Source: Candidatus Omnitrophota bacterium
GTDB taxonomy: Bacteria; Omnitrophota; Gorgyraeia; Zapsychrales; JAHFGK01
DNA: 34,872 nt
NCBI GenBank assembly: GCA_023247475.1
Contig: JAHFGK010000005.1
Span: forward strand, 1 to 34,872
Reading direction: 5' to 3'
The first letter of the stretch is position 1, and each line of letters opens with the position of its first letter. Under the pieces are notes generated by a model. That model saw only the letters and a program-made list of their open reading frames with translations. It did no database searches and was not told the origin of the DNA. Below, piece after piece: positions 17,644-26,973 of this stretch. A program made the translations under genes and the position numbers.

Positions 17644-19068
17644 TTAGTTGGTACAGCCCAAATTATCTGGTGTGGGATCTGGTCCTTGATTAGGAAATGG
17701 CGCTCGTGGTTGCTTACCACCCGCAAAAAGATAAAACAAAGTGTAAACGGGATCGGAAATATCGACCTCTCCATCATCATTGGCATCGGCGGCCTCAACG
17801 CACTTGACTGAGGGTTGACGAAGAAAAAGATAGTTCAGTGTAGCGAGGACATCGGCAATGTTGGTAGCCCCATCTCCGTTAGAATCTGACCGAATAAATT
17901 CCGGGATAACCGGCGTTGCCCGGACTATTGCCTGGGATGACTCAGTACGGGCCCAAAAAGCGATTTGCCCTTGGTTATTAATCGGATCATAGACCGAAAT
18001 ATCCTGAAGAGTCCCAGGCAATGGGTCTATACTCTTTCCAACTTCGGTGATCAAAACTGGCTGGGAAATTTGCGGGGCATTTCGATCAGAGACATCAACA
18101 TCGATAGCGTATAGCCCAAGTCGACCATTGGTTGAACTATTCGCCAAATAAGCAACCGTATATTCAAAATTCTTTCCGCTCGGTGAATGATTAATTCCCA
18201 CCCGAAGATCGATATTACTATTGTCAGAAATATCCGTAACTGGAAAAGTCACACCCGGCAATTGATCAACAAAACTAGCATGTACAGCTGCGTCATTATT
18301 CTTATCTTTGGCCAGGAAAGCCATGACCTGACCGTCATCACTAATTCCTGGCTTCTGCCCCATCGCGTTAAAATCTTCGGGAAGCGCAAGATTAACTGTA
18401 TTACTATCCAACCAAAGGACGATTGGTGCCGTTTGATCTCCCCCCATTCGGACAACCGTTCGATTATCATTAGAAACCATCGGAAATAATTCTGGTAATC
18501 CCAGTAAAAAATCCGAAACATTATGGTCTCCTACCCCACCGACTCGTGTCGCTAATACCGTGTGATCAATATTGCGGATTGCGCTAATGACACCTCTCCC
18601 GTTATCATTAAGCGTTGCCCACGGTAAAACCTCATCAAAATGTCCTTGGAGTCTCGGCGTCCGTGAACCGATGGCGATGACCTCTCCGGAATCAGCCGTA
18701 TCCAATCTTATGACATTGGTAACTAACCCATCATCCGAGGCATCGTGAAAGATGACTTGATCGGAATTATTGATCTGGACAAATTCCTGTATTGTGAAAG
18801 GCTCAAGTGATGGGAATATTCGTTCCAGCACGCCATTATTGACGATAATAACTTTACCTCTTGACCAGGTCGCATAGGAGATAAAAGCAATCTTGCCCTG
18901 GTCATTAATGGAAAGTCCTCGGCCAAGCCCCCCAGCAGGAGGGACATCAACTTTGACTATGACTTCGGTGCGATAATTAGTTGCTCCAAAAGCAGTTGAG
19001 AAAGCTAAAGTCTGAAAACAAACAATAAAAATGATTTGCGATAAACGTTGCAAAAATATTTTTCTCAT
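17644..19068 (-). CDS. Secreted protein with NDxG-type repeats and a C-terminal dockerin-like EF-hand pair
   Basis: Signal peptide; repeated INDQGKIAF / LNDNGRGVI / ISDDGQVMAF; C-terminal RSDSNGDGATNIADVLATLNYLF and DANDDGEVDISDPVYTLFYLF. Confidence 0.8.
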   Translation of the reverse strand: MRKIFLQRLSQIIFIVCFQTLAFSTAFGATNYRTEVIVKVDVPPAGGLGRGLSINDQGKIAFISYATWSRGKVIIVNNGVLERIFPSLEPFTIQEFVQINNSDQVIFHDASDDGLVTNVIRLDTADSGEVIAIGSRTPRLQGHFDEVLPWATLNDNGRGVISAIRNIDHTVLATRVGGVGDHNVSDFLLGLPELFPMVSNDNRTVVRMGGDQTAPIVLWLDSNTVNLALPEDFNAMGQKPGISDDGQVMAFLAKDKNNDAAVHASFVDQLPGVTFPVTDISDNSNIDLRVGINHSPSGKNFEYTVAYLANSSTNGRLGLYAIDVDVSDRNAPQISQPVLITEVGKSIDPLPGTLQDISVYDPINNQGQIAFWARTESSQAIVRATPVIPEFIRSDSNGDGATNIADVLATLNYLFLRQPSVKCVEAADANDDGEVDISDPVYTLFYLFAGGKQPRAPFPNQGPDPTPDNLGCTN

Positions 19069-19120
19069 TTTATTTTCCTATTCATAATCGTGGTTATAGT
19101 TGTTTTTGTTGACGCTTTTC

Positions 19121-19672
19121 TTAAAAATCTTTTTTAAAATCAATCGCCTGAACATTATCCCCCAAGTGAAACGTATCTTTCTTGTTTTGAATTGAAGTGG
19201 GTTGGAGAGATTTTGTCTCACTTTGGGTCTTTGGGGGGGAAGCTAAATTCTTGTTGGTCGAACTAATCAGTGCATTATTGACATAAAATTCCTCACCAGC
19301 GATCTGCCCATCTTTATCATAATATCTAACGATCCCATCGAGTTTATCTTTGTTAAAATTTCTGATCACCCAAAGCCTTCCCTCTTTTGTATAAATCTTG
19401 GAAGTGCCGTGTTTTTTCCCATCCACACAGGAGGTTTCATCATAAACTTGGCCAGTCGCATAGTACTGTTTGTGAATTCCATTCTGATGTTCACCCGAAC
19501 ACGGTTTCACTAAACCCGAAGGAATCATCAGAATTCCTTCTGAACCGGAATTCCTTTCAAATGCCTTTTCAGCTGTCGCGCTCCTCCCCATAGACGGGAA
19601 CGCTAACAGAAAAAATAAAAAAATAAAATATAATCTTTTCATATTCTCTATATCTCCTTTCCGATTAATCAT
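19121..19672 (-). CDS. MORN/YwqK-like repeat exported protein
   Basis: Repeats such as GEHQNGIHKQYYATGQVYDETSCVDGKKHGTSKIYTKEGRLW...DGIVRYYDKDGQIAGEEFYVN. An alternative start at 19642 also has a plausible SD. Confidence 0.75.
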   Translation of the reverse strand: MINRKGDIENMKRLYFIFLFFLLAFPSMGRSATAEKAFERNSGSEGILMIPSGLVKPCSGEHQNGIHKQYYATGQVYDETSCVDGKKHGTSKIYTKEGRLWVIRNFNKDKLDGIVRYYDKDGQIAGEEFYVNNALISSTNKNLASPPKTQSETKSLQPTSIQNKKDTFHLGDNVQAIDFKKDF

Positions 19673-19681
19673 TCCCTTCTC

Positions 19682-20623
19682 CTATTTCGCCATAGTCATC
19701 GCAATCGACTTGAGCTTCATTGATCCTTGGTAATAATTCTCGTGCGGATCACCGACGACAAAATAATCTTTGTGATTCTCGTCTTCATTCCAAATATTTT
19801 TAAGATCGACCCTCGCTTCTCTTACTAAATTATCTTTCTCATCGTAAATGCGCAAGATAAATTGACGATTCGTTTTTTCGATTTCGGCACGATACCAGCT
19901 TTGGGGATTATAAGTGGCCGCTTTCTTCCATTCGGATTGCCATCGCTTGGTTTCGCCATCGAACGCCACCAACTTATTATTCTCATTAAAGTATACCATA
20001 AAAATCGGATGCGGCATCCCATGTCCCCAAACATTATTATCCACGTCTATCACAACCTTTCGATGCTGATGCCACCAGATGTTCGTGTGATGACCGGACG
20101 GTTCTTCGTCCGTGATCGCGACAAGATAACAGCCATTTTCATTTTGGGGCCCTTCCGGATACTGGGGATCTTTTGGCAATCCCGCTATTTTGTCCAAATC
20201 ATAATCAATATCTCCCACCACGACGCGGATTTTATAAGTTTTCGGTAAAGCCCGCGTTGAACGGATGATGGCCACATCTCCATAATGATCTGATTTCTGC
20301 CAGGAAAAATTAGATTGACCGTCTATGAGAAAAGTTCCGCCATGATACAATTCAAATGTCAACTGCCCATATTTCCCGAAACTTTTTCCATTCTTTACCG
20401 TGATCGATTTTGAAAAATCTTCGACCCACGGAGTATATTTCTGAAAAGGCATAAAATTAAACTTAACGTGGATCTTTTTAATCCGAGAAACAATTTGCCT
20501 CAATTTCAAATGATTGTGGCCTTTCGCCACCTTATACAAACATACCCCCCCGATCAACGCTATCAATATACCAATAAAAAATCCAATGATAAAAAATTTC
20601 AATTGATAGTTTGAACCTTTCAT
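19682..20623 (-). CDS. Membrane-anchored protein, probable concanavalin/jelly-roll fold (carbohydrate-active or -binding)
   Basis: N-terminal TM; beta-rich ectodomain pattern. The fold assignment is by impression only. Confidence 0.45.
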   Translation of the reverse strand: MKGSNYQLKFFIIGFFIGILIALIGGVCLYKVAKGHNHLKLRQIVSRIKKIHVKFNFMPFQKYTPWVEDFSKSITVKNGKSFGKYGQLTFELYHGGTFLIDGQSNFSWQKSDHYGDVAIIRSTRALPKTYKIRVVVGDIDYDLDKIAGLPKDPQYPEGPQNENGCYLVAITDEEPSGHHTNIWWHQHRKVVIDVDNNVWGHGMPHPIFMVYFNENNKLVAFDGETKRWQSEWKKAATYNPQSWYRAEIEKTNRQFILRIYDEKDNLVREARVDLKNIWNEDENHKDYFVVGDPHENYYQGSMKLKSIAMTMAK

Positions 20624-20640
20624 CTAAAAATTTACCCCCC

Positions 20641-22428
20641 TCAATGGCCTGGAGCGGTTAATAATTTATTTATTTCCACAATAGTTTGAGCGATATCATT
20701 CCGACGATCTTTTAGGATTTTTTCATTTTTAGTAAATTCAAAAATGGAATTCACGATGGATTGATCAATTTCCAATAACTGTTCACTCTTTCTCAATAAT
20801 CCTTTTGCCTTGCTTTCCTCTTCACCAACGAATGTCTTGCTCAACAATGATTGTCTTCCTTCTTTAAGCAAATAAAAATATTCATAATCCTCCATGCCGT
20901 CGCGAAAAACTTCTGTTCGTAAGGAATCAAGCGGGCCATTGGCTCCCGGATAAAATAAAAGGCCATTGCCATTTTGCTCCCACTTCGTGTTGGCGGCACT
21001 CTTAAACGGATTTACTAAAGGCCACCAGTTGACGCACCAATATAAAAATCCCTTAATGTCATATTTCCAGCACATCCAGGGAATAATACGGTAATCCATC
21101 GAATCAAAGTCAATGGCCAAATTCGGACTGCCTGTGCCTCCGGGACCAGAAATATACATCCAAATTTCTTTGCCTGCTGATTTCAACTTTGCGATTTTGT
21201 TTTCATTAAATTTATCAATTTGAAAAGTCCAGATATCAATATCCTTAAGCCATTGTGGGTCTTGATCCGGATCCCAAATCCCTTGATAACAGACCATATT
21301 CTTTAAGCCCGGGTAGGCTCGATGAATCATAGAAGAAATCTTCGCCACCCATGAATTACCCATCTCTCCTTCATCCCATGTATAAATATAGGTGTGCTGT
21401 AACATCCTATTGAGCTTTAACATTTCTCCATAGGTTCGATAGAGATCAAATAAATTTTCAATTTCTCGATCATTTTTGGGCCAGTTATTGTTAAACGTTC
21501 CTCCTATTTTCCCAATCGCAAAATTATTTAAACCAAACACACGATAACGGTCAACCCTTCCCAAATCACTTTCCGAAGTCGGATCAATATTGAGAATAGG
21601 ATTCATTCGATATTTGAGCATTTCAATGATAAATTTGTCATTCAATTTATTGATCCGACTTTGGTAAGTTTCTTGTGATTCGTTTCCTTCTTGAGGATAA
21701 CGGCTGTGGGTCACATGCCCATAAAAATCAAAGGCTGTTTTTAAATGGCTTTCCAAAGGTAAAATAAAATCATACACATGAAGCTTAATGGGAATTTCTC
21801 GCGAGTGAGTTCCTTCGAAAGTAACGATAATGGTTCCTTGATAATTTCCGGGAACAACATCTTTAGGTACATAAACTGTCACCCAAAATGGCTGAGTCAC
21901 ATTGGGCTGAATATCCATATTATTGAAAGGAAGCAAAGGGTCAGGCCAAAAACCGACATACTTAACCGGATAATAAGGTTTTTTAGTTGGCACATATCCA
22001 ACGACGCGCCAGGTTAAATTGCCTTTATCGATTTTCGCTCCTGTTTCTGCATTAATTAAATCAGAAATCTCAGGCTGAACCGATTTTAAAGCCTCTTGGC
22101 CACTTTTCACCACTACTTGAAATGACTCGTACTCATTCTTGGCCGATGATAAATTGGCCAATTCAGAAAAATTTGGTTTAAGCAAAGTCTTACCATCTTT
22201 AAAAATTTTATCCAAACTGGAAACAATAAAAATTTGGAACCCTTCCTTGGAAGGTACTGTCGGCGCTTTTACGTCGTAACGTGTAGTTTGTTTTACTTCT
22301 TCTAAATATTTTTTGTTGTTATAAAAGATGTATACGCCTATTCCAGTCACGGCAAAACCAGTTAATATCCCTGCGAGCAAAAATCCAATCCTGTCTTTAT
22401 TTTTTTTAGCCACGGATAATTTCCTCAT
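20641..22428 (-). CDS. Membrane-anchored DUF4091-type glycoside-hydrolase-like protein
   Basis: WMYISGPGGTGSPNLAIDFDSMDYRIIPWMCWKYDIKGFLYWCVNWW resembles DUF4091; N-terminal TM. Start taken at Met19 of the listed ORF, which reduces overlap with the upstream GT gene. Confidence 0.78.
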   Translation of the reverse strand: MRKLSVAKKNKDRIGFLLAGILTGFAVTGIGVYIFYNNKKYLEEVKQTTRYDVKAPTVPSKEGFQIFIVSSLDKIFKDGKTLLKPNFSELANLSSAKNEYESFQVVVKSGQEALKSVQPEISDLINAETGAKIDKGNLTWRVVGYVPTKKPYYPVKYVGFWPDPLLPFNNMDIQPNVTQPFWVTVYVPKDVVPGNYQGTIIVTFEGTHSREIPIKLHVYDFILPLESHLKTAFDFYGHVTHSRYPQEGNESQETYQSRINKLNDKFIIEMLKYRMNPILNIDPTSESDLGRVDRYRVFGLNNFAIGKIGGTFNNNWPKNDREIENLFDLYRTYGEMLKLNRMLQHTYIYTWDEGEMGNSWVAKISSMIHRAYPGLKNMVCYQGIWDPDQDPQWLKDIDIWTFQIDKFNENKIAKLKSAGKEIWMYISGPGGTGSPNLAIDFDSMDYRIIPWMCWKYDIKGFLYWCVNWWPLVNPFKSAANTKWEQNGNGLLFYPGANGPLDSLRTEVFRDGMEDYEYFYLLKEGRQSLLSKTFVGEEESKAKGLLRKSEQLLEIDQSIVNSIFEFTKNEKILKDRRNDIAQTIVEINKLLTAPGH

Positions 22429-23653
22429 AAATTTTATGTAATTTCTCTCCGATAATATTCCAATCATAGAGAGCGCAAACAAGTTTTCTCGCTGATTTTA
22501 CCATTTGTGCTGTTGTTTCAGAATCGTTGGATAAGGCAATGACTTTATCGGCAAAATCCTGCGGTTGATCCGCCAATAAAATGTCTTTTCCTTCGGTATA
22601 TGCAATTCCTTCGGCACCAAGAGTCGTCGATACAATCGCCCTTTCCATGGCCATCGCTTCCAGAATTTTAAGGCGGGTCCCCCCACCGACTCGAATTGGG
22701 ACAACAAAAACCTTCGCCTGCGATATGAACGGACGGACATCATCGACCCGACCGGTGACAACAATGCGCGGATCCTGCGCAGCCAAATTCATGATCGCCC
22801 TTGATGCCCCCTTTCCCACCACGTAAAATTTTACATCACTTTTCTTTTGCCAGATTAACGGTAGAATCTCTTTACAGAAAAACAAAACCGCATCTTCATT
22901 AGGAAGCCAATCGAGAGATCCAGTAAAAACTAAGGACTCGTGTGGTCCCCCAGAATCCCAGTGTCCCAGGGGCCCATTCCTTTTTTCTGGGTCGCTGGAG
23001 CGCTGGGGTTCTGGGGCACTAAAGTATTCCGTATCCACCCCATTGGGAATCACCGCGATCGGCGTTTGACCGTCAACTAACCTGTTCAAAATTTCTTTAT
23101 CATATGCGGAGACCGCTAAACACTGATCAATTTCTTTGACTTTCATCGCTTCAAATTGCTTCATTTTCTTGGCTTGATTTAAAAAAATCTTTCTCTTAAT
23201 GAATGATTTCTCTACCTCGGTGCAACGTTCAAGAATTTTATATTCCACATTGTGCTCATCCAAAACACACGGAAGGTCACTCAAACAGTCTTGATATTGA
23301 GCCAGGTGAAGATGATCGATATGAACGGCATCGAATCTGGTGGAATGAATCAGAGGGAGTAAAACGTCTTGCATTTGTTTCGAATAATATTTGCTAATGG
23401 AATGCGGGAGAAGACTTACTAAAATATTGTTAACTTTACTGATTAGTGTTGCTTCTTTAAGGGGAACAAGTGACGCATTCACGCCCATCATTTCTAATCC
23501 CCTCGCCCACTCAATATCTTCCTTTTCAAATGAAAAGCAGACCAAATGCACTTCCGCCCATTTCATCAATTGTTTTAGAATATTGAGGGTCCTAATTTTT
23601 CCGCCTGTGTCAGCAGGCAAAGGTAATCGGGGGGCTAAAAAAAGAATCTTCAT
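22406..23653 (-). CDS. Glycosyltransferase, PEP-CTERM/EpsH1-associated Stp1-like (GT4 type)
   Basis: MKILFLAPRLPLPADTGGKIRTLNILKQL, VLDEHNVEYKILER, VIPNGVDTEYF, VVPIRVGGGTRLKILEAMAMERAIVSTTLGAEGI. Confidence 0.88.
   Translation of the reverse strand: MKILFLAPRLPLPADTGGKIRTLNILKQLMKWAEVHLVCFSFEKEDIEWARGLEMMGVNASLVPLKEATLISKVNNILVSLLPHSISKYYSKQMQDVLLPLIHSTRFDAVHIDHLHLAQYQDCLSDLPCVLDEHNVEYKILERCTEVEKSFIKRKIFLNQAKKMKQFEAMKVKEIDQCLAVSAYDKEILNRLVDGQTPIAVIPNGVDTEYFSAPEPQRSSDPEKRNGPLGHWDSGGPHESLVFTGSLDWLPNEDAVLFFCKEILPLIWQKKSDVKFYVVGKGASRAIMNLAAQDPRIVVTGRVDDVRPFISQAKVFVVPIRVGGGTRLKILEAMAMERAIVSTTLGAEGIAYTEGKDILLADQPQDFADKVIALSNDSETTAQMVKSARKLVCALYDWNIIGEKLHKIYEEIIRG
22942..23019. repeat. 78-bp imperfect palindromic element inserted in frame in the glycosyltransferase gene
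   Basis: Left arm GTGGTCCCCCAGAATCCCAGTGTCCCAG and reverse complement of right arm GTGCCCCAGAACCCCAGCGCTCCAGCGACCCAG match with small differences. It encodes Pro/Gly-rich APEPQRSSDPEKRNGPLGHWDSGGPH. Confidence 0.75.
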
Positions 23654-23701
23654 TGTTTAAAATCCTTGGTACATATTTGCAGTTCTCCTTGGAAATACAA
23701 C

Positions 23702-24913
23702 TTATGAACTCAACAACTCATCAACTTCTAATTTTCCCACCGATTCCATTTCAACTTTAATCATTCTGATTATATACGCCAAATGAGTTCGTTCCAAATC
23801 TTGATGAATCGGCAAACATAAATTTTGATTGGAACACATTTCGACAAATGGGAATTGTGATTTAGGTAATGACGGATGGGGTTCCCTCCCAAACACAAAT
23901 GTTTCTATTCCTCTTTCCTTCAATCTATTGTGCAGACGATCCCGGTTATCAACCAAAATTGGCAAAAATAAAGGACAAACTCCCATGGGCAAAGTGCGAT
24001 AAAACAATCTTATGGATGGTGTGTTGTTTAGCCTTGCTAATAAAAACTGAAAATTATCTCTACGTTTATTAATGATATCCCGAACATCAGCTTTTTTAAT
24101 AATCCGCATCGACAGCTCCGACATCCCCATCAAAGCTTGTTTAGTATCAAAATCACTTGTCATCGATGCTCTTACCATAAAGGATCCCTTAGGAGTTCTT
24201 TTAAGTACTCTCCATAGAAAATTGGTTGGTTTAATAAAGGTCCAATCTAACATTTGAAAACACTCTTCCGAAAACGTTCTTAGACGCTCCAGAAGAATTA
24301 AAGCCACTTCTCGTGCCACCATTAGGAAACGCGGTTTTTCAACAGTGGTGATAATCCGAACTCCGTCCCTGTTGACAATAAGGGCTCCCCCATCTGGAGT
24401 CGGTAGACTTTTATGGAAGCTAAAAATACTAATATCTCCAAGTCGACCCAACAACCTGTCTTGAAAACGGCTATACAAAGCCTGGGAACAATTTTCAATT
24501 AAGTAGAGCCGTTTTTCTTCGCAAAATTTTTTAATGTCTGGCAGAGGTTGGGGGAATCCGAAATAATGAGCAATAAAAAGCACTTTTGTCTTTCCATCAA
24601 TCCTGCGGTTAATATCATCCAAATCGACTTCTAGTTTTTCTGTTACATTGTAAAATTTGACTTTGACTCCTGCTGCTAAAATTGCTTCTACTTCCATCCC
24701 ATCATGATAAGCCGGCATAAGGATATTTTCCTCGGAATCCAAATTCAACATTTTTATACCATTAAAAATGGCATTCGCCCCACGAAAATAATAATACGTA
24801 TTGGCTGTATTGAGAGGAGGAAAATTTATCTGATTTTCTCCTCCTTGGAAAAGATCAAATAGGGAAAATGTTGGAAAAGCAGGAATATACATTTTGTTAG
24901 TATCCGAATACAA
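23702..24913 (-). CDS. DegT/DnrJ/EryC1/StrS-family PLP-dependent aminotransferase
   Basis: NILMPAYHDGMEVEAILAAGVKVKFYNV, LFIAHYFGFPQPLPDIKKFCEEKRLYLIENCSQA, GDISIFSFHKSLPTPDGGALIV with the probable PLP lysine. Met8 is an alternative start. Confidence 0.86.
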   Translation of the reverse strand: MYSDTNKMYIPAFPTFSLFDLFQGGENQINFPPLNTANTYYYFRGANAIFNGIKMLNLDSEENILMPAYHDGMEVEAILAAGVKVKFYNVTEKLEVDLDDINRRIDGKTKVLFIAHYFGFPQPLPDIKKFCEEKRLYLIENCSQALYSRFQDRLLGRLGDISIFSFHKSLPTPDGGALIVNRDGVRIITTVEKPRFLMVAREVALILLERLRTFSEECFQMLDWTFIKPTNFLWRVLKRTPKGSFMVRASMTSDFDTKQALMGMSELSMRIIKKADVRDIINKRRDNFQFLLARLNNTPSIRLFYRTLPMGVCPLFLPILVDNRDRLHNRLKERGIETFVFGREPHPSLPKSQFPFVEMCSNQNLCLPIHQDLERTHLAYIIRMIKVEMESVGKLEVDELLSS

Positions 24914-24952
24914 ATCTCAAATTCGTTTCTGCCACCAGTGGTATAGCAACCC

Positions 24953-25015
24953 AAAAAAGAAGGGTCATCCTAGCCACATGATAGAAAACTCCTAGTCAAT
25001 CAGCCAGGTGACCCT
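24953..25015 (-). terminator. Long hairpin terminator downstream of the beta-helix operon
   Basis: Minus strand AGGGTCACCTGGCT ... GGCTAGGATGACCCT forms a stem (one A bulge, G-U wobbles), followed by TCTTTTTT. Confidence 0.7.
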
Positions 25016-25052
25016 AATATTATAATCTATTCAAAGAATATTCAATTTTTAT

Positions 25053-26930
25053 TTAATTATGGTGTTTCCACCAACCTTTCCCTTGGCGAGGCGGAGGAGT
25101 TGTCGTAGTGGTTGTGGTCGTTGGCGCTATGGTTGTAATCGTTGTAGTTGTAATTGGTGGTGCTACGGTTGTGGTAGTCGTTGTTGTCGTCGTAATTGGT
25201 GCTACGGTTGTCGTTGGTGGCGGTGGTAATGTCGTAGACGGAGGAGGAGCTGTAGGGATCGAACCATACTCTAATGCCCCACCATCCCATGCCGTTCCTC
25301 TATAATAATCATTAAAGTCATACGGAGCTACACCATTTAATATCGTTGCCTCATTAATAGCTGGGCTTATGGATTGTAAATAAAGATTGTATTCGTTCCC
25401 ATTATAATACTTCACGATTGGTCCCACAAATTTGGGATCTTGGCATTTCGAATGAGCCCCTGTGCAATCCGTCGACAAGAATTTCGTTCCCCAGATCAGA
25501 GAATAGTCATCATCAAGGGATAAAGTTCCACAGGACCCATCACCATTACCGGTTGCTCCTGCAGCAAAGTATAAATCGGATATATCAGCTCCACCCGTAT
25601 TAAATTCTGCTCCACCTAAATAAATATTGTTTCTGGAGGTAACTTTTTCCGTTCCATTACAAGTCGAACCACCGGAGGCCACAATCACATCCCCATTACT
25701 TGTCAACGTAGAATCATAAATACTAACGGTCATGCCTGCTTTAAAGGAAAGATAAGTAGAATTTCCCCCCGCCCGGCAATTATTAAAGGCCGTGGGTTGA
25801 CCACTTGTATTTGTGGTTGCTGTAAATGGTTGCCCATAAAAATAAGCACAATTCCCTACCAGGAATGAATCCTCAATAACGGTTGGGGCTGCGACCTTGA
25901 CTTGATTTCCCGCATTACCTTCAAATCTCGATTGCGTAATGGTGATTGTTCCTGTCCCATCATGGTATAACAAATCGAGTCCATCGGAAGTATTATGACT
26001 AAAGTTACAATTATTAAATACCCAATTTGCACCGGTCTTAGCCGTTCCTAAACCATCTCCATATCCACCTTGATCTTGACTATAACAATGATGGGGTTGA
26101 AGATCAGGATAGGTTTCTCCACAACCGTTAAATTGTATTCTCACATTATTGAAGATTATTGTCCCTGAGTTGGAAGAGACAGTAGATCCAATGTCCCCAT
26201 CCCAACCAACAAAAGAATTTCGAATAATATCCACATTCTCTAACGTCCAGTCCGTCAAACGACCAGCGTCAATACCACTATGGAGACCATGAACACTGAC
26301 ATTTTTTAATAAAACATTTTTACTATCGGATGCCGCTATCCCAATGGATGCCCAATGACCATAGGGGTAGCTCGTCCGATTACATAACGTTGCATAATCA
26401 GGACCAAATTCCATACAACTAGAATGATCCGTGACATCTAGACATTGAATTTGGACATTACTGCTTCCGCGTAAGTCAACGATATCCGCAGCTCTTTCCG
26501 TACCCCAAAGTTGGGGTCTACTAATGCATCCTGTATCCCATCCTTTTCCAAGGATTCTCGTAGGATGAGTAGCATCTGGACCGGAAGGAATAGATCGCAT
26601 ATGGCAATCCCAAGGCCAAGAACTGGAACATGGTCCTGTATTCGGTGCTCCATAGCCCATCATATATTCTCCCGGGCTTATGATAACGGTGTCTCCCCCC
26701 ACCATCTTTGTCGGGGCACCAGATACTGAAATGGCCCAAAAAGGATGATTAAATGCGCAAGCCTGTCCTGTGCCTGATCCGGGATAAGGGGCATCAGTTG
26801 TCCCCGTACATTGAGTTACTGTTCCACCGTCTGTTCGAACATAATAAGTCGTAGCGTATGAGGGCCCTATCAGAACAAAACAAAAAATAATGAACGCTAT
26901 CATTCTCAAAATTATCATTCTATAAATCAT
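25053..26930 (-). CDS. Secreted right-handed parallel beta-helix protein with Thr/Pro-rich tail (paralog 2)
   Basis: Signal peptide ending SYATTYYVRTDGG; beta-helix-like core; tail TTTTTTTTTVAPPITTTTITTIAP... ending GKGWWKHHN. Start taken at Met6, behind GGAGG. Confidence 0.85.
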   Translation of the reverse strand: MIYRMIILRMIAFIIFCFVLIGPSYATTYYVRTDGGTVTQCTGTTDAPYPGSGTGQACAFNHPFWAISVSGAPTKMVGGDTVIISPGEYMMGYGAPNTGPCSSSWPWDCHMRSIPSGPDATHPTRILGKGWDTGCISRPQLWGTERAADIVDLRGSSNVQIQCLDVTDHSSCMEFGPDYATLCNRTSYPYGHWASIGIAASDSKNVLLKNVSVHGLHSGIDAGRLTDWTLENVDIIRNSFVGWDGDIGSTVSSNSGTIIFNNVRIQFNGCGETYPDLQPHHCYSQDQGGYGDGLGTAKTGANWVFNNCNFSHNTSDGLDLLYHDGTGTITITQSRFEGNAGNQVKVAAPTVIEDSFLVGNCAYFYGQPFTATTNTSGQPTAFNNCRAGGNSTYLSFKAGMTVSIYDSTLTSNGDVIVASGGSTCNGTEKVTSRNNIYLGGAEFNTGGADISDLYFAAGATGNGDGSCGTLSLDDDYSLIWGTKFLSTDCTGAHSKCQDPKFVGPIVKYYNGNEYNLYLQSISPAINEATILNGVAPYDFNDYYRGTAWDGGALEYGSIPTAPPPSTTLPPPPTTTVAPITTTTTTTTTVAPPITTTTITTIAPTTTTTTTTPPPRQGKGWWKHHN

Positions 26931-26973
26931 CGCTCCTACCTCCATTCAAGGCAACTATTCCCCTTCATTTCTT

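Noticed and set aside
22942-23019. APEPQRSSDP in the Stp1-like GT as a PEP-CTERM motif
   Set aside because: Internal, not followed by a TM helix and Arg cluster; it is encoded by the palindromic element.
24924-24948. TGGCAGAAACGAATTTG (minus) upstream of the aminotransferase as a sigma-54 promoter
   Set aside because: The -12 GC is missing at the required GG-N10 spacing.
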